Assembly (NCBI RefSeq): GCF_016909495.1
Contig: NZ_JAFBFW010000003.1
Coordinates: 1 to 64,000, forward strand
Reading direction: 5' to 3'
Length of the DNA stretch: 64,000 bases
Source of the DNA: Pantoea coffeiphila
GTDB lineage: Bacteria > Pseudomonadota > Gammaproteobacteria > Enterobacterales > Enterobacteriaceae
In this document: positions 1-9,609 of the stretch, one piece after another
Layout: every line of letters begins with the position of its first letter
Numbering within the stretch: the first letter of the stretch is position 1
Translations under genes and position numbers: made by a program
The notes under the pieces: model-generated
What the model was told of the DNA's origin: nothing
Databases searched by the model: none
Seen by the model: the letters and a program-made list of their open reading frames with translations, nothing else

Positions 1-90
1 CTGACCCCATGCCGAACTCAGAAGTGAAACGCCGTAGCGCCGATGGTAGTGTGGGGCCTCCCCATGCGAGAGTAGGGAACTGCCAGGCAT
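1..90 (+). rRNA. rrf: 5S ribosomal RNA, 3' portion
   Basis: The first 90 bases match the last three quarters of enterobacterial 5S rRNA almost exactly, starting at about residue 31 of the 120-nt molecule and ending with the usual GCCAGGCAT. The 5' part lies outside the window. A 5S gene just upstream of metA is the position of rrnE in E. coli, so this is probably the equivalent operon. Confidence 0.97.
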
Positions 91-104
91 CAAATAAAGC
101 AGAA

Positions 105-129
105 GGCCATCCGTAAGGATGGCCTTTTT
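105..129 (+). terminator. Rho-independent terminator of the rRNA operon
   Basis: Perfect 8-bp stem GGCCATCC/GGATGGCC with a GTAA loop, followed by five T. It lies 15 bases after the 5S gene, the expected place for the rrn operon terminator. Confidence 0.93.
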
Positions 130-472
130 GCGTTTACGCCGTTCAGAATCCCACCTGAAGTGACCCTTTTACAATCCAGTAGTCTGTATTCTCTGTACTG
201 CTATCCAGCGCTATAATCCTGCTCTCAGTAATAAAACCAGCATCCTCAGCGGTGTTGTTTAAACAGGGGGCGCTCTACTCATTGAAACCCTCCGGGAATA
301 GTGACTGCGGCGAAGATATCAGCAGTAATCGAATAGTTTTTGCACATCGATGGACCACAGAACATGCTTCCTGACGCAGCCTGCGCACAAAATATCCCCA
401 ACATTCCCACGCTTTTCACCCAAAATAGACTGCATATAACAATCAACCTCAAAAAGGGAAGTTGAGGAATAC
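130..472. other. Intergenic region upstream of the porin gene
   Basis: About 340 bases without a convincing gene. A TATAAT hexamer sits at 212-217 but has a poor -35 partner, and a TATAAC at 435-440 preceded by TG is a possible -10 for the porin. The E. coli genes yjaA and yjaB that occupy this interval are absent. Short open frames here have no family resemblance that I can see. Confidence 0.5.
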
Positions 473-1630
473 ATGTTCGCATCTAAAAAAAGATATGTTG
501 CCTGTGCCGGTCTGCTGATTTTTTCTTGCTGGAGTTCCGAAATTTGCGCGGAAATTACGCTTTTACAGCAGGACAGAGACAACCCGGACTGGCTAAATCG
601 GCTTAATCTCTCCGTAAACGGCAGCATCCGTCCACAGTTCAATGACGTGATGGGCGACAGTGATAAAGGCTCCTATCAGCGTAATGGCTTCGATGATGGC
701 GATAATCAAACCCGCTTTGGCTTTGCCGCGGACTATTATCTGCGTGATGGCGTAAGCTGGTATACCTACTATGAGTTCGGCCTGAACACGCCCGCCCTGT
801 TTCACTGGAAAAACCACTACGACAAAGGCAGTACCTATACCACCAGGCGCATGCTCTTTACCGGGCTGAAAGCCGATGATATGGGTGAGTTAACCATCGG
901 CCAGCAAACCAGCGTCTACTATGATGTTGTCGCGGCAAAAACCGACCTGTGGGACGATGATATGCTCGCCCAGGCATCAGGAGTCGGTATCAATGGGGCC
1001 TATGACGGTTCATACCGCCCGCGTAAACAGCTGAAGTTTAAAAACAGTTACGGCAGCGTCGATCTGTATGCGGGTTGGTTATTTCCAGATAGCGAATATG
1101 TCGTGGGGGATGGCACGCATTATCGCCGTAAAGGCGGAGGATCGCTGGGTTTTGACTACCATATCGCCGACGATCTCAGCCTGGGCATGGCGTGGAATGA
1201 AACGCGTGCAACCATTAAGCATCCTGGCGCTGACGATGATAAAACCTATAACCAGCATATTATGGGCGCTGCCCTTAGCTGGGTGCCTGATAACTGGACC
1301 TTCGCCGTCGGTGGCGGTTGGTATAAAAACTTCTTGCAAACAGAATCCAGCCGAACGGATAACTACTTTGCCGGCAATGCGTGGGGCGTTGAATATTACG
1401 CCGGCTACAACTTTAATATCGATCGCGCAGGGCTGAAAACCGTACAGCCGTTCTTTATGGGCGACCGGCTGGAATACGTCAGCGGCAGGAACTATAAGCG
1501 CATCGACAACGGGTTAGGTCTCCTGCTGGCCTTTGCCTATGGTTTCAGCGTTGACTATGAGCATATGTTTACCTCCAGCACTGACAGGCAGGGCGATGTG
1601 AACTTTGTACGCCTGAGCTACGACTTCTGA
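473..1630 (+). CDS. Outer-membrane porin, Gram-negative porin type
   Basis: A 385-residue protein with a Sec signal peptide (Lys/Arg-rich start, hydrophobic stretch, probable cleavage after ICA near residue 26). The mature part is rich in alternating aromatic and polar residues and in Gly/Asp turns, as in a beta-barrel, and ends in the hallmark C-terminal aromatic SYDF. The segment TIGQQTSVYYDVV resembles the porin-family strand/loop that precedes the constriction loop. GAGG lies 9 bases before the ATG. It should form a diffusion channel; substrate unknown. It is a single gene between the rRNA operon and metA, where E. coli has unrelated genes, so it is an accessory insertion relative to E. 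coli. Confidence 0.8.
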   Translation: MFASKKRYVACAGLLIFSCWSSEICAEITLLQQDRDNPDWLNRLNLSVNGSIRPQFNDVMGDSDKGSYQRNGFDDGDNQTRFGFAADYYLRDGVSWYTYYEFGLNTPALFHWKNHYDKGSTYTTRRMLFTGLKADDMGELTIGQQTSVYYDVVAAKTDLWDDDMLAQASGVGINGAYDGSYRPRKQLKFKNSYGSVDLYAGWLFPDSEYVVGDGTHYRRKGGGSLGFDYHIADDLSLGMAWNETRATIKHPGADDDKTYNQHIMGAALSWVPDNWTFAVGGGWYKNFLQTESSRTDNYFAGNAWGVEYYAGYNFNIDRAGLKTVQPFFMGDRLEYVSGRNYKRIDNGLGLLLAFAYGFSVDYEHMFTSSTDRQGDVNFVRLSYDF

Positions 1631-1765
1631 GTTTCCCCTCCAGCCAGCTTTGAACGCACACTGTCGTGATAATACGCAACGGTCTCCGCTGGCTGCTCCT
1701 CACCCTGAAACATTTTCAACTATCATATGAACAACTCGACTTTTGTTATGCATCACGCTATCTTC

Positions 1766-1797
1766 AGGCATCTGGATGTCTAAACGTATAAACGTAT
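1766..1797 (+). promoter_or_regulatory. Tandem MetJ operator (four met boxes)
   Basis: Four adjacent 8-bp units resembling AGACGTCT: AGGCATCT, GGATGTCT, AAACGTAT and AAACGTAT. The array ends 18 bases before the metA start codon. Tandem met boxes bind the MetJ repressor with S-adenosylmethionine, so metA should be repressed when methionine is plentiful. The arrangement closely resembles E. coli metA. Confidence 0.85.
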
Positions 1798-1815
1798 GTA
1801 GTGAGGAAGTTGACC

Positions 1816-2745
1816 ATGCCGATCAGGGTACCTGATGAATTACCAGCCGTGAGTTTTCTGCGCAATGAGAACGTCTTTGTTATGACGTCAACTCGTGCCA
1901 GCACTCAGATGATCCGTCCCTTGAAGGTGCTGGTACTAAATTTGATGCCGAAGAAGATCGAAACTGAAAATCAGTTTTTGCGTCTGCTTTCCAACTCGCC
2001 GTTACAGATTGATATTCAGCTGCTGCGCATCGACAGCCGTGAGTCCCGCAACACGCCCAGCGAGCACCTGAATAACTTCTACTGCAATTTCGAAGATATT
2101 AAACACGATAACTATGATGGGCTGATCGTCACCGGTGCACCGCTCGGACTGGTCGATTTCTGCGATGTTGCCTACTGGCCGCAGATCCAGCAGGTCCTGC
2201 ACTGGGCGCGGGAGCACGTGACCTCCACGCTGTTTGTCTGTTGGGCGGTACAGGCCGCGTTAAACATCCTCTACGGCATTCCGAAGCAGACGCGGGAAAA
2301 CAAATTATCCGGCGTATTCGAGCATCAGATCCTGCATCCGCATGCGCTGCTGACGCGAGGTTTTGACGATACCTTCCTGGCGCCTCACTCACGCTATGCC
2401 GACTTCCCGGCGCAGATCCTGCGTGATTACACCGATCTGGAAATCTTTGCCGAATCTGAAAAAACCGGTGCTTATTTGTTTGCCAGTAAGGATAAGCGCC
2501 TTGCCTTCGTAACCGGGCACCCGGAATATGATGCGCTGACGCTCTCGGGTGAATATCACCGCGACTACGACGCGGGATTAAATCCTGAAATCCCCTACAA
2601 TTACTTCCCGCAGGACAACCCCGAGCTTCCACCCAGCGCGAGCTGGAGAAGTCACGGCAACTTGTTGTTTTCAAATTGGTTAAACTACTATGTCTACCAG
2701 ATCACACCATTCGATCTGCGCCATATGAACCCAACGCTGGACTAG
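1816..2745 (+). CDS. metA: Homoserine O-succinyltransferase
   Basis: Transfers succinyl from succinyl-CoA to L-homoserine, the first committed step of methionine synthesis in the cytoplasm. The 309-residue product has the E. coli length and is near-identical through most of its sequence. The catalytic cysteine is in FVCWAVQA and the His/Glu pair in VTGHPEYD; the C-terminus LRHMNPTLD is conserved. An in-frame GTG exists at 1801, but that codon is part of the GAGGA ribosome-binding site and the family starts at [10 protein letters not shown], so the ATG at 1816 is the start. Controlled by the met boxes just upstream. Followed by the aceBAK operon, as in E. coli. Confidence 0.98.
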   Translation: MPIRVPDELPAVSFLRNENVFVMTSTRASTQMIRPLKVLVLNLMPKKIETENQFLRLLSNSPLQIDIQLLRIDSRESRNTPSEHLNNFYCNFEDIKHDNYDGLIVTGAPLGLVDFCDVAYWPQIQQVLHWAREHVTSTLFVCWAVQAALNILYGIPKQTRENKLSGVFEHQILHPHALLTRGFDDTFLAPHSRYADFPAQILRDYTDLEIFAESEKTGAYLFASKDKRLAFVTGHPEYDALTLSGEYHRDYDAGLNPEIPYNYFPQDNPELPPSASWRSHGNLLFSNWLNYYVYQITPFDLRHMNPTLD

Positions 2746-2972
2746 TTTTACCTCGCCCGATCTCACGTCTCTACGCTAAGCTGATTCCTGCGATCGGGTG
2801 GATCTCCATCCTCATTTCTATGCCATTCCCCCAACTTTAATCCAATCTCTCCAGTTGCGATCTGCTGAATCGATCCCTGTTATCACACCTAAAAATCATG
2901 ATGAAAATACCTTCTTATCTTTAAGTATTTTTATTGTCATATAAATCAATTAATTGAATTCATTTTGTAATT
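2746..2972. other. metA-aceB intergenic region, left part
   Basis: No gene seen. It begins GC-balanced and becomes very AT-rich from about 2900, consistent with the aceB promoter region leading into the IclR operator. CCCGATC near 2756 and GATCGGG near 2792 could pair across a loop of about 30 bases, but there is no T-run, so I do not call a terminator. Confidence 0.4.
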
Positions 2973-3004
2973 AAAATGGAAATAGTTTTTGATTTTGAAA
3001 ATTA
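2973..3004 (+). promoter_or_regulatory. IclR operator of the aceBAK operon
   Basis: Contains TGGAAATAGTTTTTGATTTT, almost the same as the known E. coli IclR box upstream of aceB. It lies about 90 bases before the aceB start. IclR bound here should shut off the glyoxylate operon when acetate or fatty acids are absent. A second copy of the motif lies at the iclR promoter (10469-10488). Confidence 0.88.
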
Positions 3005-3090
3005 ACTGTTTATATTTTGATCCTGCGGGTTAAAGATTGTCCACTTAACGATCGTCACGCCAGGCGGACGAAACTGACAGGAGCAGGGGT

Positions 3091-4689
3091 ATGACACAAC
3101 AGCTAATCAGCGCGGAACTCACCTTCCAGCGCCAGCCTGGCCAGCAGGAACGCGAAATTCTCACGGATGCCGCGGTCGATTTCCTTACCGAGCTGGTGAC
3201 GCGCTTCACGCCAAAGCGCAATGCGCTGCTGGCGGAACGCGCGAAAACTCAGCGTAAAATCGATGCCGGTGAGCTGCCTGATTTTATTTCGGAAACGACT
3301 TCCATTAAAAATGATGACTGGCAAATTCGTGGCATCCCGCGGGACTTACAGAACCGCCGGGTGGAAATTACCGGCCCCGTTGAGCGCAAGATGGTGATCA
3401 ATGCCCTGAATGCCAACGTCAACGTGTTTATGGCCGACTTTGAAGATTCGCTGGCGCCGAGCTGGGACAAAGTGATCGCCGGGCAGATCAACCTGCGCGA
3501 TGCGGTTAACGGCACCATCAGCTACAGCAATGAAGCGGGAAAGATCTACCAGCTGAAGCCGAACCCGGCGGTGCTGATCTGCCGCGTGCGTGGCCTGCAC
3601 CTGCCGGAAAAACACGTCGCCTGGCGAGGAGAGCCGATCCCGGGCAGCCTGTTTGACTTCGCCCTCTACTTCTTCCACAACGTCGAGGCTCTGCTGGCGA
3701 AAGGCAGCGGCCCCTATTTTTACCTGCCGAAAACGCAGACGTATCAGGAAGCCGCCTGGTGGAGTGAGGTATTCAGCTATGCCGAAGATCGTTTCGATCT
3801 GCCGCGCGGCACCATTAAGGCGACTCTGCTGATCGAAACCTTGCCGGCGGTCTTTCAGATGGATGAGATCCTCTGGAGCCTGCGCGATCACATCGTAGGT
3901 CTGAACTGCGGGCGCTGGGATTACATCTTCAGCTACATCAAAACGCTGAAAAATCACCCTGACCGCGTGCTGCCCGATCGGCAGTCGGTCACCATGGATC
4001 AGGGCTTCCTGGATGCCTATTCACGGCTGCTGGTCAGAACCTGTCACCGCCGTGGCGCATTCGCCATGGGGGGCATGGCGGCCTTTATTCCGAGCAAAGA
4101 TGCGGAACGGAACGAGTGGGTGCTGAACAAGGTGAAAGCGGACAAACAGCGCGAAGCCAGCAACGGCCACGACGGTACCTGGATTGCCCATCCCGGCCTG
4201 GCGGATACGGTGATGGCGGTCTTTAACCAGACGCTGGGCGACGAGCTCAACCAGCTACACGTGACGCGTGAACAGGATGCCGCCATCACCGCCGAACAGC
4301 TGCTGGCCCCGTGTAACGGCGAGCGCACCGAAGAAGGAATGCGCGCCAATATTCGCGTGGCGGTGCAATACATCGAGGCCTGGATTAACGGCAACGGCTG
4401 CGTACCGATCTACGGGTTGATGGAAGATGCCGCTACGGCAGAAATTTCCCGCACCTCCATCTGGCAGTGGATACGCCACGGCAAAACCCTGCAAAGCGGT
4501 GAAGTCGTGACCGAAGCACTGTTCCGCAAAATGCTGACCGAAGAGATGCTGGTTATCCGCGAAGAGCTCGGCGGCCAGCGCTTCGAGCAGGGCCGCTTTG
4601 AAGAGGCCGCCGCATTAATGGAGCGCATCACGACCGAATCCGAACTGGTTGAATTCCTGACCTTACCCGGCTACCGCTTACTTCCCTGA
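3091..4689 (+). CDS. aceB: Malate synthase A
   Basis: Condenses glyoxylate with acetyl-CoA to malate, the second step of the glyoxylate bypass. The 532-residue product matches E. coli AceB over its whole length (533 residues). Landmarks include [23 protein letters not shown], the [12 protein letters not shown] segment with the catalytic arginine, and the C-terminus [10 protein letters not shown]. The start ATG follows GGAGCAGGGGT. It is first in an aceB-aceA-aceK operon, with 20 bases to aceA, behind an IclR operator. Confidence 0.98.
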   Translation: MTQQLISAELTFQRQPGQQEREILTDAAVDFLTELVTRFTPKRNALLAERAKTQRKIDAGELPDFISETTSIKNDDWQIRGIPRDLQNRRVEITGPVERKMVINALNANVNVFMADFEDSLAPSWDKVIAGQINLRDAVNGTISYSNEAGKIYQLKPNPAVLICRVRGLHLPEKHVAWRGEPIPGSLFDFALYFFHNVEALLAKGSGPYFYLPKTQTYQEAAWWSEVFSYAEDRFDLPRGTIKATLLIETLPAVFQMDEILWSLRDHIVGLNCGRWDYIFSYIKTLKNHPDRVLPDRQSVTMDQGFLDAYSRLLVRTCHRRGAFAMGGMAAFIPSKDAERNEWVLNKVKADKQREASNGHDGTWIAHPGLADTVMAVFNQTLGDELNQLHVTREQDAAITAEQLLAPCNGERTEEGMRANIRVAVQYIEAWINGNGCVPIYGLMEDAATAEISRTSIWQWIRHGKTLQSGEVVTEALFRKMLTEEMLVIREELGGQRFEQGRFEEAAALMERITTESELVEFLTLPGYRLLP

Positions 4690-4709
4690 ACCTGACAAGG
4701 AACATTGCC

Positions 4710-6014
4710 ATGACCTCACGTACCCAACAGATCCAACAAATCGAACAATCCCGACGCGATGCACGTTGGGAAGGCATTACCCGCCCTTACAGCGCGGAAG
4801 AAGTGGTGAAACTGCGCGGCTCGGTAAATCCGGCCTGTACGCTGGCGCAGAACGGCGCTGAAAAACTGTGGGCGCTGCTCAACGGCGGCGCGAAAAAAGG
4901 CTACGTTAACAGCCTCGGCGCGCTGACCGGCGGCCAGGCACTGCAACAGGCGAAAGCCGGCATCGAGGCGATTTACCTCTCCGGCTGGCAGGTGGCCGCC
5001 GACGCGAACCTGGCCTCCAGCATGTATCCGGACCAGTCACTCTATCCGGTGAACTCTGTACCGTCGGTGGTGGAACGGATTAACAACAGCTTCCAGCGTG
5101 CGGATCAGATCCAGTGGGCCAACGAGATTGATCCGGGCGATCCGCGCTACGTGGATTATTTCCTGCCGATCGTGGCCGATGCGGAAGCCGGTTTTGGCGG
5201 CGTGCTGAACGCCTTCGAGCTGATGAAATCAATGATTCAGGCCGGTGCGGCCGGTGTCCACTTCGAAGACCAGCTGGCCTCGGTGAAGAAGTGCGGCCAT
5301 ATGGGCGGTAAGGTGCTGGTGCCAACCCAGGAAGCGGTGCAGAAGCTGGTTGCCGCGCGGCTGGCTGCGGATGTGATGGGCGTGCCAACGGTGCTGATCG
5401 CCCGCACCGATGCCGATGCCGCCGACCTGATCACCTCCGACTGTGACGAGTACGACCGTGAATTCGTCACCGGCGAACGCACCCAGGAAGGTTTCTATCG
5501 CACCCGAGCCGGGATCGAGCAGGCGATTAGCCGTGGGCTGGCCTATGCGCCGTATGCCGATATGGTGTGGTGCGAAACCTCAAAACCGGATCTCGACCAG
5601 GCGCGCCGTTTTGCCGAAGCCATCCACGCCCGCTTCCCGGGCAAGCTGCTGGCCTACAACTGCTCGCCGTCGTTTAACTGGAAGAAGAATCTCGATGACC
5701 GCACCATCGCTCAGTTCCAGCAGGCGCTGTCGGACATGGGCTACAAATACCAGTTCATCACCCTGGCGGGCATTCACAGCATGTGGTTCAACATGTTCGA
5801 CCTCGCGCAGGCCTACGCGCAGGGTGAGGGAATGCGCCACTACGTGGAAAAAGTACAGCAGCCGGAATTTGCTGCCATCGACAAGGGCTACACCTTCTCT
5901 TCCCACCAGCAGGAAGTCGGGACCGGCTACTTTGACCGCGTGACCACCATTATTCAGGGCGGCAGCTCTTCCGTCACCGCACTGACCGGTTCGACCGAAG
6001 AAGATCAGTTCTGA
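4710..6014 (+). CDS. aceA: Isocitrate lyase
   Basis: Splits isocitrate into glyoxylate and succinate, the branch-point enzyme of the glyoxylate bypass. The product is 434 residues, as in E. coli, with the family signature KKCGHMGGK that carries the catalytic cysteine near residue 195, metal-binding acidic residues in [10 protein letters not shown], and the motif [17 protein letters not shown] lies 11 bases before the ATG. Second gene of the operon; a stable hairpin separates it from aceK. Confidence 0.98.
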   Translation: MTSRTQQIQQIEQSRRDARWEGITRPYSAEEVVKLRGSVNPACTLAQNGAEKLWALLNGGAKKGYVNSLGALTGGQALQQAKAGIEAIYLSGWQVAADANLASSMYPDQSLYPVNSVPSVVERINNSFQRADQIQWANEIDPGDPRYVDYFLPIVADAEAGFGGVLNAFELMKSMIQAGAAGVHFEDQLASVKKCGHMGGKVLVPTQEAVQKLVAARLAADVMGVPTVLIARTDADAADLITSDCDEYDREFVTGERTQEGFYRTRAGIEQAISRGLAYAPYADMVWCETSKPDLDQARRFAEAIHARFPGKLLAYNCSPSFNWKKNLDDRTIAQFQQALSDMGYKYQFITLAGIHSMWFNMFDLAQAYAQGEGMRHYVEKVQQPEFAAIDKGYTFSSHQQEVGTGYFDRVTTIIQGGSSSVTALTGSTEEDQF

Positions 6015-6020
6015 TAAACG

Positions 6021-6040
6021 GGCGGGCTATCTGGCCCGCC
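6021..6040 (+). terminator. Hairpin between aceA and aceK, probable attenuator
   Basis: Perfect 7-bp GC stem GGCGGGC/GCCCGCC with a 6-base loop and no T-run. In E. coli aceK is expressed far below aceBA, and structure in this gap is thought to limit read-through or protect the upstream mRNA. This hairpin is a candidate for the same role. Confidence 0.6.
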
Positions 6041-6071
6041 ACACATGTTTAGCCGGTTGATGAGGTGCACG

Positions 6072-7817
6072 ATGTCAGAGAGGGAAACGCTGATAGCCCA
6101 GACTATCCTGCAGGGGTTCGATGCGCAGTATGGTCGCTTCCTGGAAATTACCGCCGGTGCCCAGCAGCGCTTCGAACAGGCTGACTGGCAGGCGGTACAG
6201 CAGGCGATGAAAGCGCGTATCCATCTTTACGATCACCACGTCGGGCTGGTCGTTGAACAGCTGCGCTGTATTACCGGCTCGCAGTCGGAAGACCGTGATG
6301 TTCTACAGCAGGTAAAAAGCATCTACACCGGCCTGCTGCCGGACTATCCACGCTTTGAAATTGCCGAAAGCTTTTTCAACTCCGTTTACTGTCGTTTGTT
6401 CAGCCATCAGGCGCTGACGCCGGAACGGCTGTTTATTTTCAGCTCCCAGCCGGAGCGGCGCTTTCGTACGATCCCGCGGCCGCTGGCGCGAGAGTTCAGC
6501 GCCTCGGCAGGCTGGCAGCCGCTTCTCAACCGTCTGCTGCACGATCTCCCGCTGCGTCTGCCGTGGCAGGATCTGGCAAGGGATATCACTTTTATCATCA
6601 GCCACCTGCGGGAAAACTTCAGCGAAAGCGATCTACAGCAGGCAACGCTGCAGGTCGCCAACGAGCTGTTTTACCGCAATAAAGCGGCGTGGCTGGTGGC
6701 CAAACTGCGCATGCCGTCAGGGGTTTGCGCATTCCTTTTGCCGATTCACCGCAGCGACGCGGGCGAGCTGTTTATTGACACCTGCCTGACCCGCAACCGC
6801 GAAGCCAGTATCGTCTTTGGCTTTGCCCGCTCCTATTTCATGGTGTATGCGCCGCTGCCCGCCGCGCTGGTGGAGTGGCTGCGGGAGATCCTGCCGGGGA
6901 AAACCACCGCCGAGCTGTATATGGCGATTGGCTGCCAGAAACACGGCAAAACGGAAAGCTACCGGGAATACCTTAACTACATGTCCGCTACCCGCGAGCA
7001 GTTTGTTATCGCCCCCGGCGTGCCTGGGCTGGTGATGCTGGTGTTTACCCTGCCCGGATTCGACCGGGTGTTTAAGGTGATTAAAGATACCTTCGCGCCG
7101 CAGAAAGACGTCACGCCGCAGCGGGTGCGCCAGTGCTACCAGCTGGTCAAAGAGCACGATCGCGTGGGCCGCATGGCCGACACCCAGGAGTTTGAAAACT
7201 TCGCCATCGAGCAGGCAAGGCTCAGCCCGGATCTGCTGGCCGCCCTGTGGCGCGAGGTGCCGGAAAAACTGCAGCAGCAGGGGGAGATGTTGATCATCGG
7301 CCATTTGTATATGGAACGCCGCATGACCCCACTCAACCTGTGGCTGGAGCAGGCGGATGACCAGCAGCGGCACGATGCGATAGAAGAGTACGGCAACGCG
7401 GTAAAACAGCTGGCGGCGGCCAATATTTTCCCCGGCGATATGCTGTATAAAAACTTCGGCGTTACCCGCCACGGGCGCGTGGTGTTCTACGACTACGATG
7501 AAATCAGTTATATGACCGAAGTGAACTTCCGCGACATCCCGCCGCCGCGCTACCCGGAAGACGAGCTGAGCCACGAGCCGTGGTACAGCGTGTCGCCGGA
7601 AGATGTCTTCCCGGAGGAGTTCCGCCACTACCTCTGCGCGGACCCGAAGATAGCGCGATTGTTTGACGATATGCACGCGGAACTGTTCCGCGCCGATTTC
7701 TGGCGCGGGTTACAGCAGCGGATACGCAACGGGCATATTGAAGATGTCTTTGCCTACCGCCGCCGGCAGCGCTTTTGTCAGCGCTACGGCGACGGCCTGC
7801 TCGGACAGGCAAGTTGA
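6072..7817 (+). CDS. aceK: Isocitrate dehydrogenase kinase/phosphatase
   Basis: Bifunctional enzyme that phosphorylates and dephosphorylates isocitrate dehydrogenase and so sends isocitrate into the TCA cycle or the glyoxylate bypass. The product has about 581 residues against 578 in E. coli. Regions such as [41 protein letters not shown] and [17 protein letters not shown] are conserved, the last containing kinase catalytic and metal-binding residues. The frame is open from 6045, but the ATG at 6072 has GAGG at good spacing and matches the family N-terminus. It ends 3 bases from the convergent cdsA-like gene. Confidence 0.97.
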   Translation: MSERETLIAQTILQGFDAQYGRFLEITAGAQQRFEQADWQAVQQAMKARIHLYDHHVGLVVEQLRCITGSQSEDRDVLQQVKSIYTGLLPDYPRFEIAESFFNSVYCRLFSHQALTPERLFIFSSQPERRFRTIPRPLAREFSASAGWQPLLNRLLHDLPLRLPWQDLARDITFIISHLRENFSESDLQQATLQVANELFYRNKAAWLVAKLRMPSGVCAFLLPIHRSDAGELFIDTCLTRNREASIVFGFARSYFMVYAPLPAALVEWLREILPGKTTAELYMAIGCQKHGKTESYREYLNYMSATREQFVIAPGVPGLVMLVFTLPGFDRVFKVIKDTFAPQKDVTPQRVRQCYQLVKEHDRVGRMADTQEFENFAIEQARLSPDLLAALWREVPEKLQQQGEMLIIGHLYMERRMTPLNLWLEQADDQQRHDAIEEYGNAVKQLAAANIFPGDMLYKNFGVTRHGRVVFYDYDEISYMTEVNFRDIPPPRYPEDELSHEPWYSVSPEDVFPEEFRHYLCADPKIARLFDDMHAELFRADFWRGLQQRIRNGHIEDVFAYRRRQRFCQRYGDGLLGQAS

Positions 7818-7820
7818 AAA

Positions 7821-8753
7821 TCAGGTGTAGAAGTAGCGCACCACGTGGAAAAATACCGGCGCGGCGAAGCAGAGTGAATCAATGCGATCCATCATGCCGC
7901 CGTGTCCCTCCAGCATCGCGCCGAAATCTTTCACCCCGCGATCGCGCTTGATCGCCGACATGCACAGGCCGCCCAGGAAGCCCAGCAGGGTGATCAGCAG
8001 CGAAATCAGAAACGCCTGCCACGGCGCGAAGGGCGTTATCCACCACAGCCCCATACCGACCAGACTGGCGCTGAGGATGCCGCCCACAAAGCCTTCGACC
8101 GTTTTATTCGGGCTGAGCTTCGGCACAATCGGGCGCTTGCCCCACAGCTTGCCGAATACATACTGCAGCACGTCGGAAATCTGCACCACAATCATCAGGA
8201 ACAGCAGCAGCTTGATATTCTGCTGCTCATAGCCGGGGATCTGCAGCATCAGCAGGGCCGGAGCGTGGCTGATGCAGTAAACGGCAATCATCATGCTCCA
8301 CTGAATTTTGGCCGCACGCTCCAGGAAGTGGCTGGTATCCCCCGCCAGCGCCAGCCGGGCCGGAATAAACAGCCAGGCATAAACCGGGATCAGGATAACG
8401 AACACGCCGTACCATTCGATACCGACCAGCAGATACTGCAACGGCAGGATGATAAAGAAGCACCAGAACAGCGCCTCATGATCGCTGCGGCGCGTCGGCA
8501 GCAGGGTGACACACTCCCGCAGCGCATAGAACGACATCAGCATAAACAGCACCGTCGACCCGATAGGGCCAAGCGTCATCGCCAGCACGGAGATGATGCA
8601 CATCACCCACCAGGCGCGAATACGGGCATTCAGATTGGCGATGGTGTCATTCTGCTTAAACTTCGCCAGCACGCCGCCGATGATGCTGGCCACCACCAGC
8701 AGGCCAAACAGGCCGCACAGCAGCCAGCTCAGTTCAGAATCCCAGATTTTCAT
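7821..8753 (-). CDS. CDP-diglyceride synthase family protein (CdsA/YnbB-like)
   Basis: A 310-residue polytopic membrane protein with about eight hydrophobic segments. The CDP-diacylglycerol synthase signature is near the C-terminus: SPNKTVEGFVGG, then AIKRDRGVKDFGAMLEGHGGMMDRIDSL, cited here by its halves KRDRGVKDFG and HGGMMDRIDS. The family makes CDP-diacylglycerol from phosphatidate and CTP. The start ATG overlaps the stop of the acyltransferase gene by 4 bases (ATGA), so the two are translationally coupled. It is more like the E. coli accessory paralogue YnbB than housekeeping CdsA; the housekeeping copy is expected elsewhere next to rseP/bamA. Confidence 0.88.
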   Translation of the reverse strand: MKIWDSELSWLLCGLFGLLVVASIIGGVLAKFKQNDTIANLNARIRAWWVMCIISVLAMTLGPIGSTVLFMLMSFYALRECVTLLPTRRSDHEALFWCFFIILPLQYLLVGIEWYGVFVILIPVYAWLFIPARLALAGDTSHFLERAAKIQWSMMIAVYCISHAPALLMLQIPGYEQQNIKLLLFLMIVVQISDVLQYVFGKLWGKRPIVPKLSPNKTVEGFVGGILSASLVGMGLWWITPFAPWQAFLISLLITLLGFLGGLCMSAIKRDRGVKDFGAMLEGHGGMMDRIDSLCFAAPVFFHVVRYFYT

Positions 8754-9454
8754 GGTGCAATCGCCTCCAGTGCGGCTTTGGTCCTTGCCAGAAAGGCCTG
8801 TTTATCTTCGCCTTCTGTGACGCCAGGCAGCGGCGTGCCGAAGGTGGCGCTACAGATAATCGGCACCACCAGCCGCGAGCCTTTTGGCAGCACCCGGTTC
8901 AGGTTATCCAGCCACACCGGCACCAGTTCAACCTGCGGATAGGCTTTGGAGAGATGGTAAAGGCCGCTCTTAAAGCTGTTGAGCTGCTCGCCGCTGCCGC
9001 GCGTACCTTCGGGAAACAGGATCAGCGAATGCTGGCCGTCCAAAGCCTGCTTCAGCGGCAGCAGCACGTCTTTGTTTGTTGAAGGGCTGCCTGCCTCATA
9101 ATCCGGTATGGGCAGGATCGCATCCTCTGCCGGTTTTGCCTCCCGCTCCCCGGCAGGGCGGCGCTCAACCAGCACAGCGCCGAAAATCCGCAGCGCCAGA
9201 TAGCGCCGCAGGCGGGAACCCAGCCAGTAATCCGCCGCCGCTACCGGGTGAACGCGGGTGCGCATCTGCGGTGGCAGGCTGGCCCAGATCACCAAACCGT
9301 CGAGGTGGCTGCTGTGGTTGGCATAGTAGATGCGGGTTTTTTCCGGCTCCGGCTTGCTGTGCCAGCGGGAGCGGATGCCGGTAAGTAAGCGGCAGACGGT
9401 GACCAGCAGTGAACTGACCAGGCGGCAATCGAGGGATAAGCGTGATTCAGGCAT
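8750..9454 (-). CDS. 1-acylglycerol-3-phosphate acyltransferase family protein (PlsC-like)
   Basis: A 234-residue protein with the HX4D acyltransferase motif in NHSSHLDG (near residue 50) and the second block FPEGTRGSGE (near residue 150), both typical of PlsC-type glycerolipid acyltransferases. An N-terminal hydrophobic stretch (about residues 12-25) may anchor it in the inner membrane. Coupled by a 4-base overlap to the CdsA-like gene, it probably makes phosphatidic acid that its partner turns into CDP-diglyceride. The pair sits between aceK and iclR, where E. coli K-12 has arpA. Which lipid or head group it serves is not shown by the sequence. Confidence 0.85.
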   Translation of the reverse strand: MPESRLSLDCRLVSSLLVTVCRLLTGIRSRWHSKPEPEKTRIYYANHSSHLDGLVIWASLPPQMRTRVHPVAAADYWLGSRLRRYLALRIFGAVLVERRPAGEREAKPAEDAILPIPDYEAGSPSTNKDVLLPLKQALDGQHSLILFPEGTRGSGEQLNSFKSGLYHLSKAYPQVELVPVWLDNLNRVLPKGSRLVVPIICSATFGTPLPGVTEGEDKQAFLARTKAALEAIAP

Positions 9455-9609
9455 CGCTCAGCGTTCTCCTGCTGTCTGAAGAGGACAAAGAGCGGGCGGA
9501 AACCCGTATCTGTCGCAGTTTGTCCATACAAATTGGTTGGTACTGAACATCCTTATCCATTTAAAACCCTCGGCGTTGAAAAACAATCAATAGACGGTCT
9601 GGCATGCGG

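Noticed and set aside
6717..7676. 319-codon minus-strand open frame opposite aceK
   Set aside because: Shadow of aceK, which is conserved across this stretch.
7902..8942. 346-codon plus-strand open frame opposite the cdsA-like and plsC-like genes
   Set aside because: Spans two well-supported minus-strand genes and has low-complexity Gln/His/Arg content.
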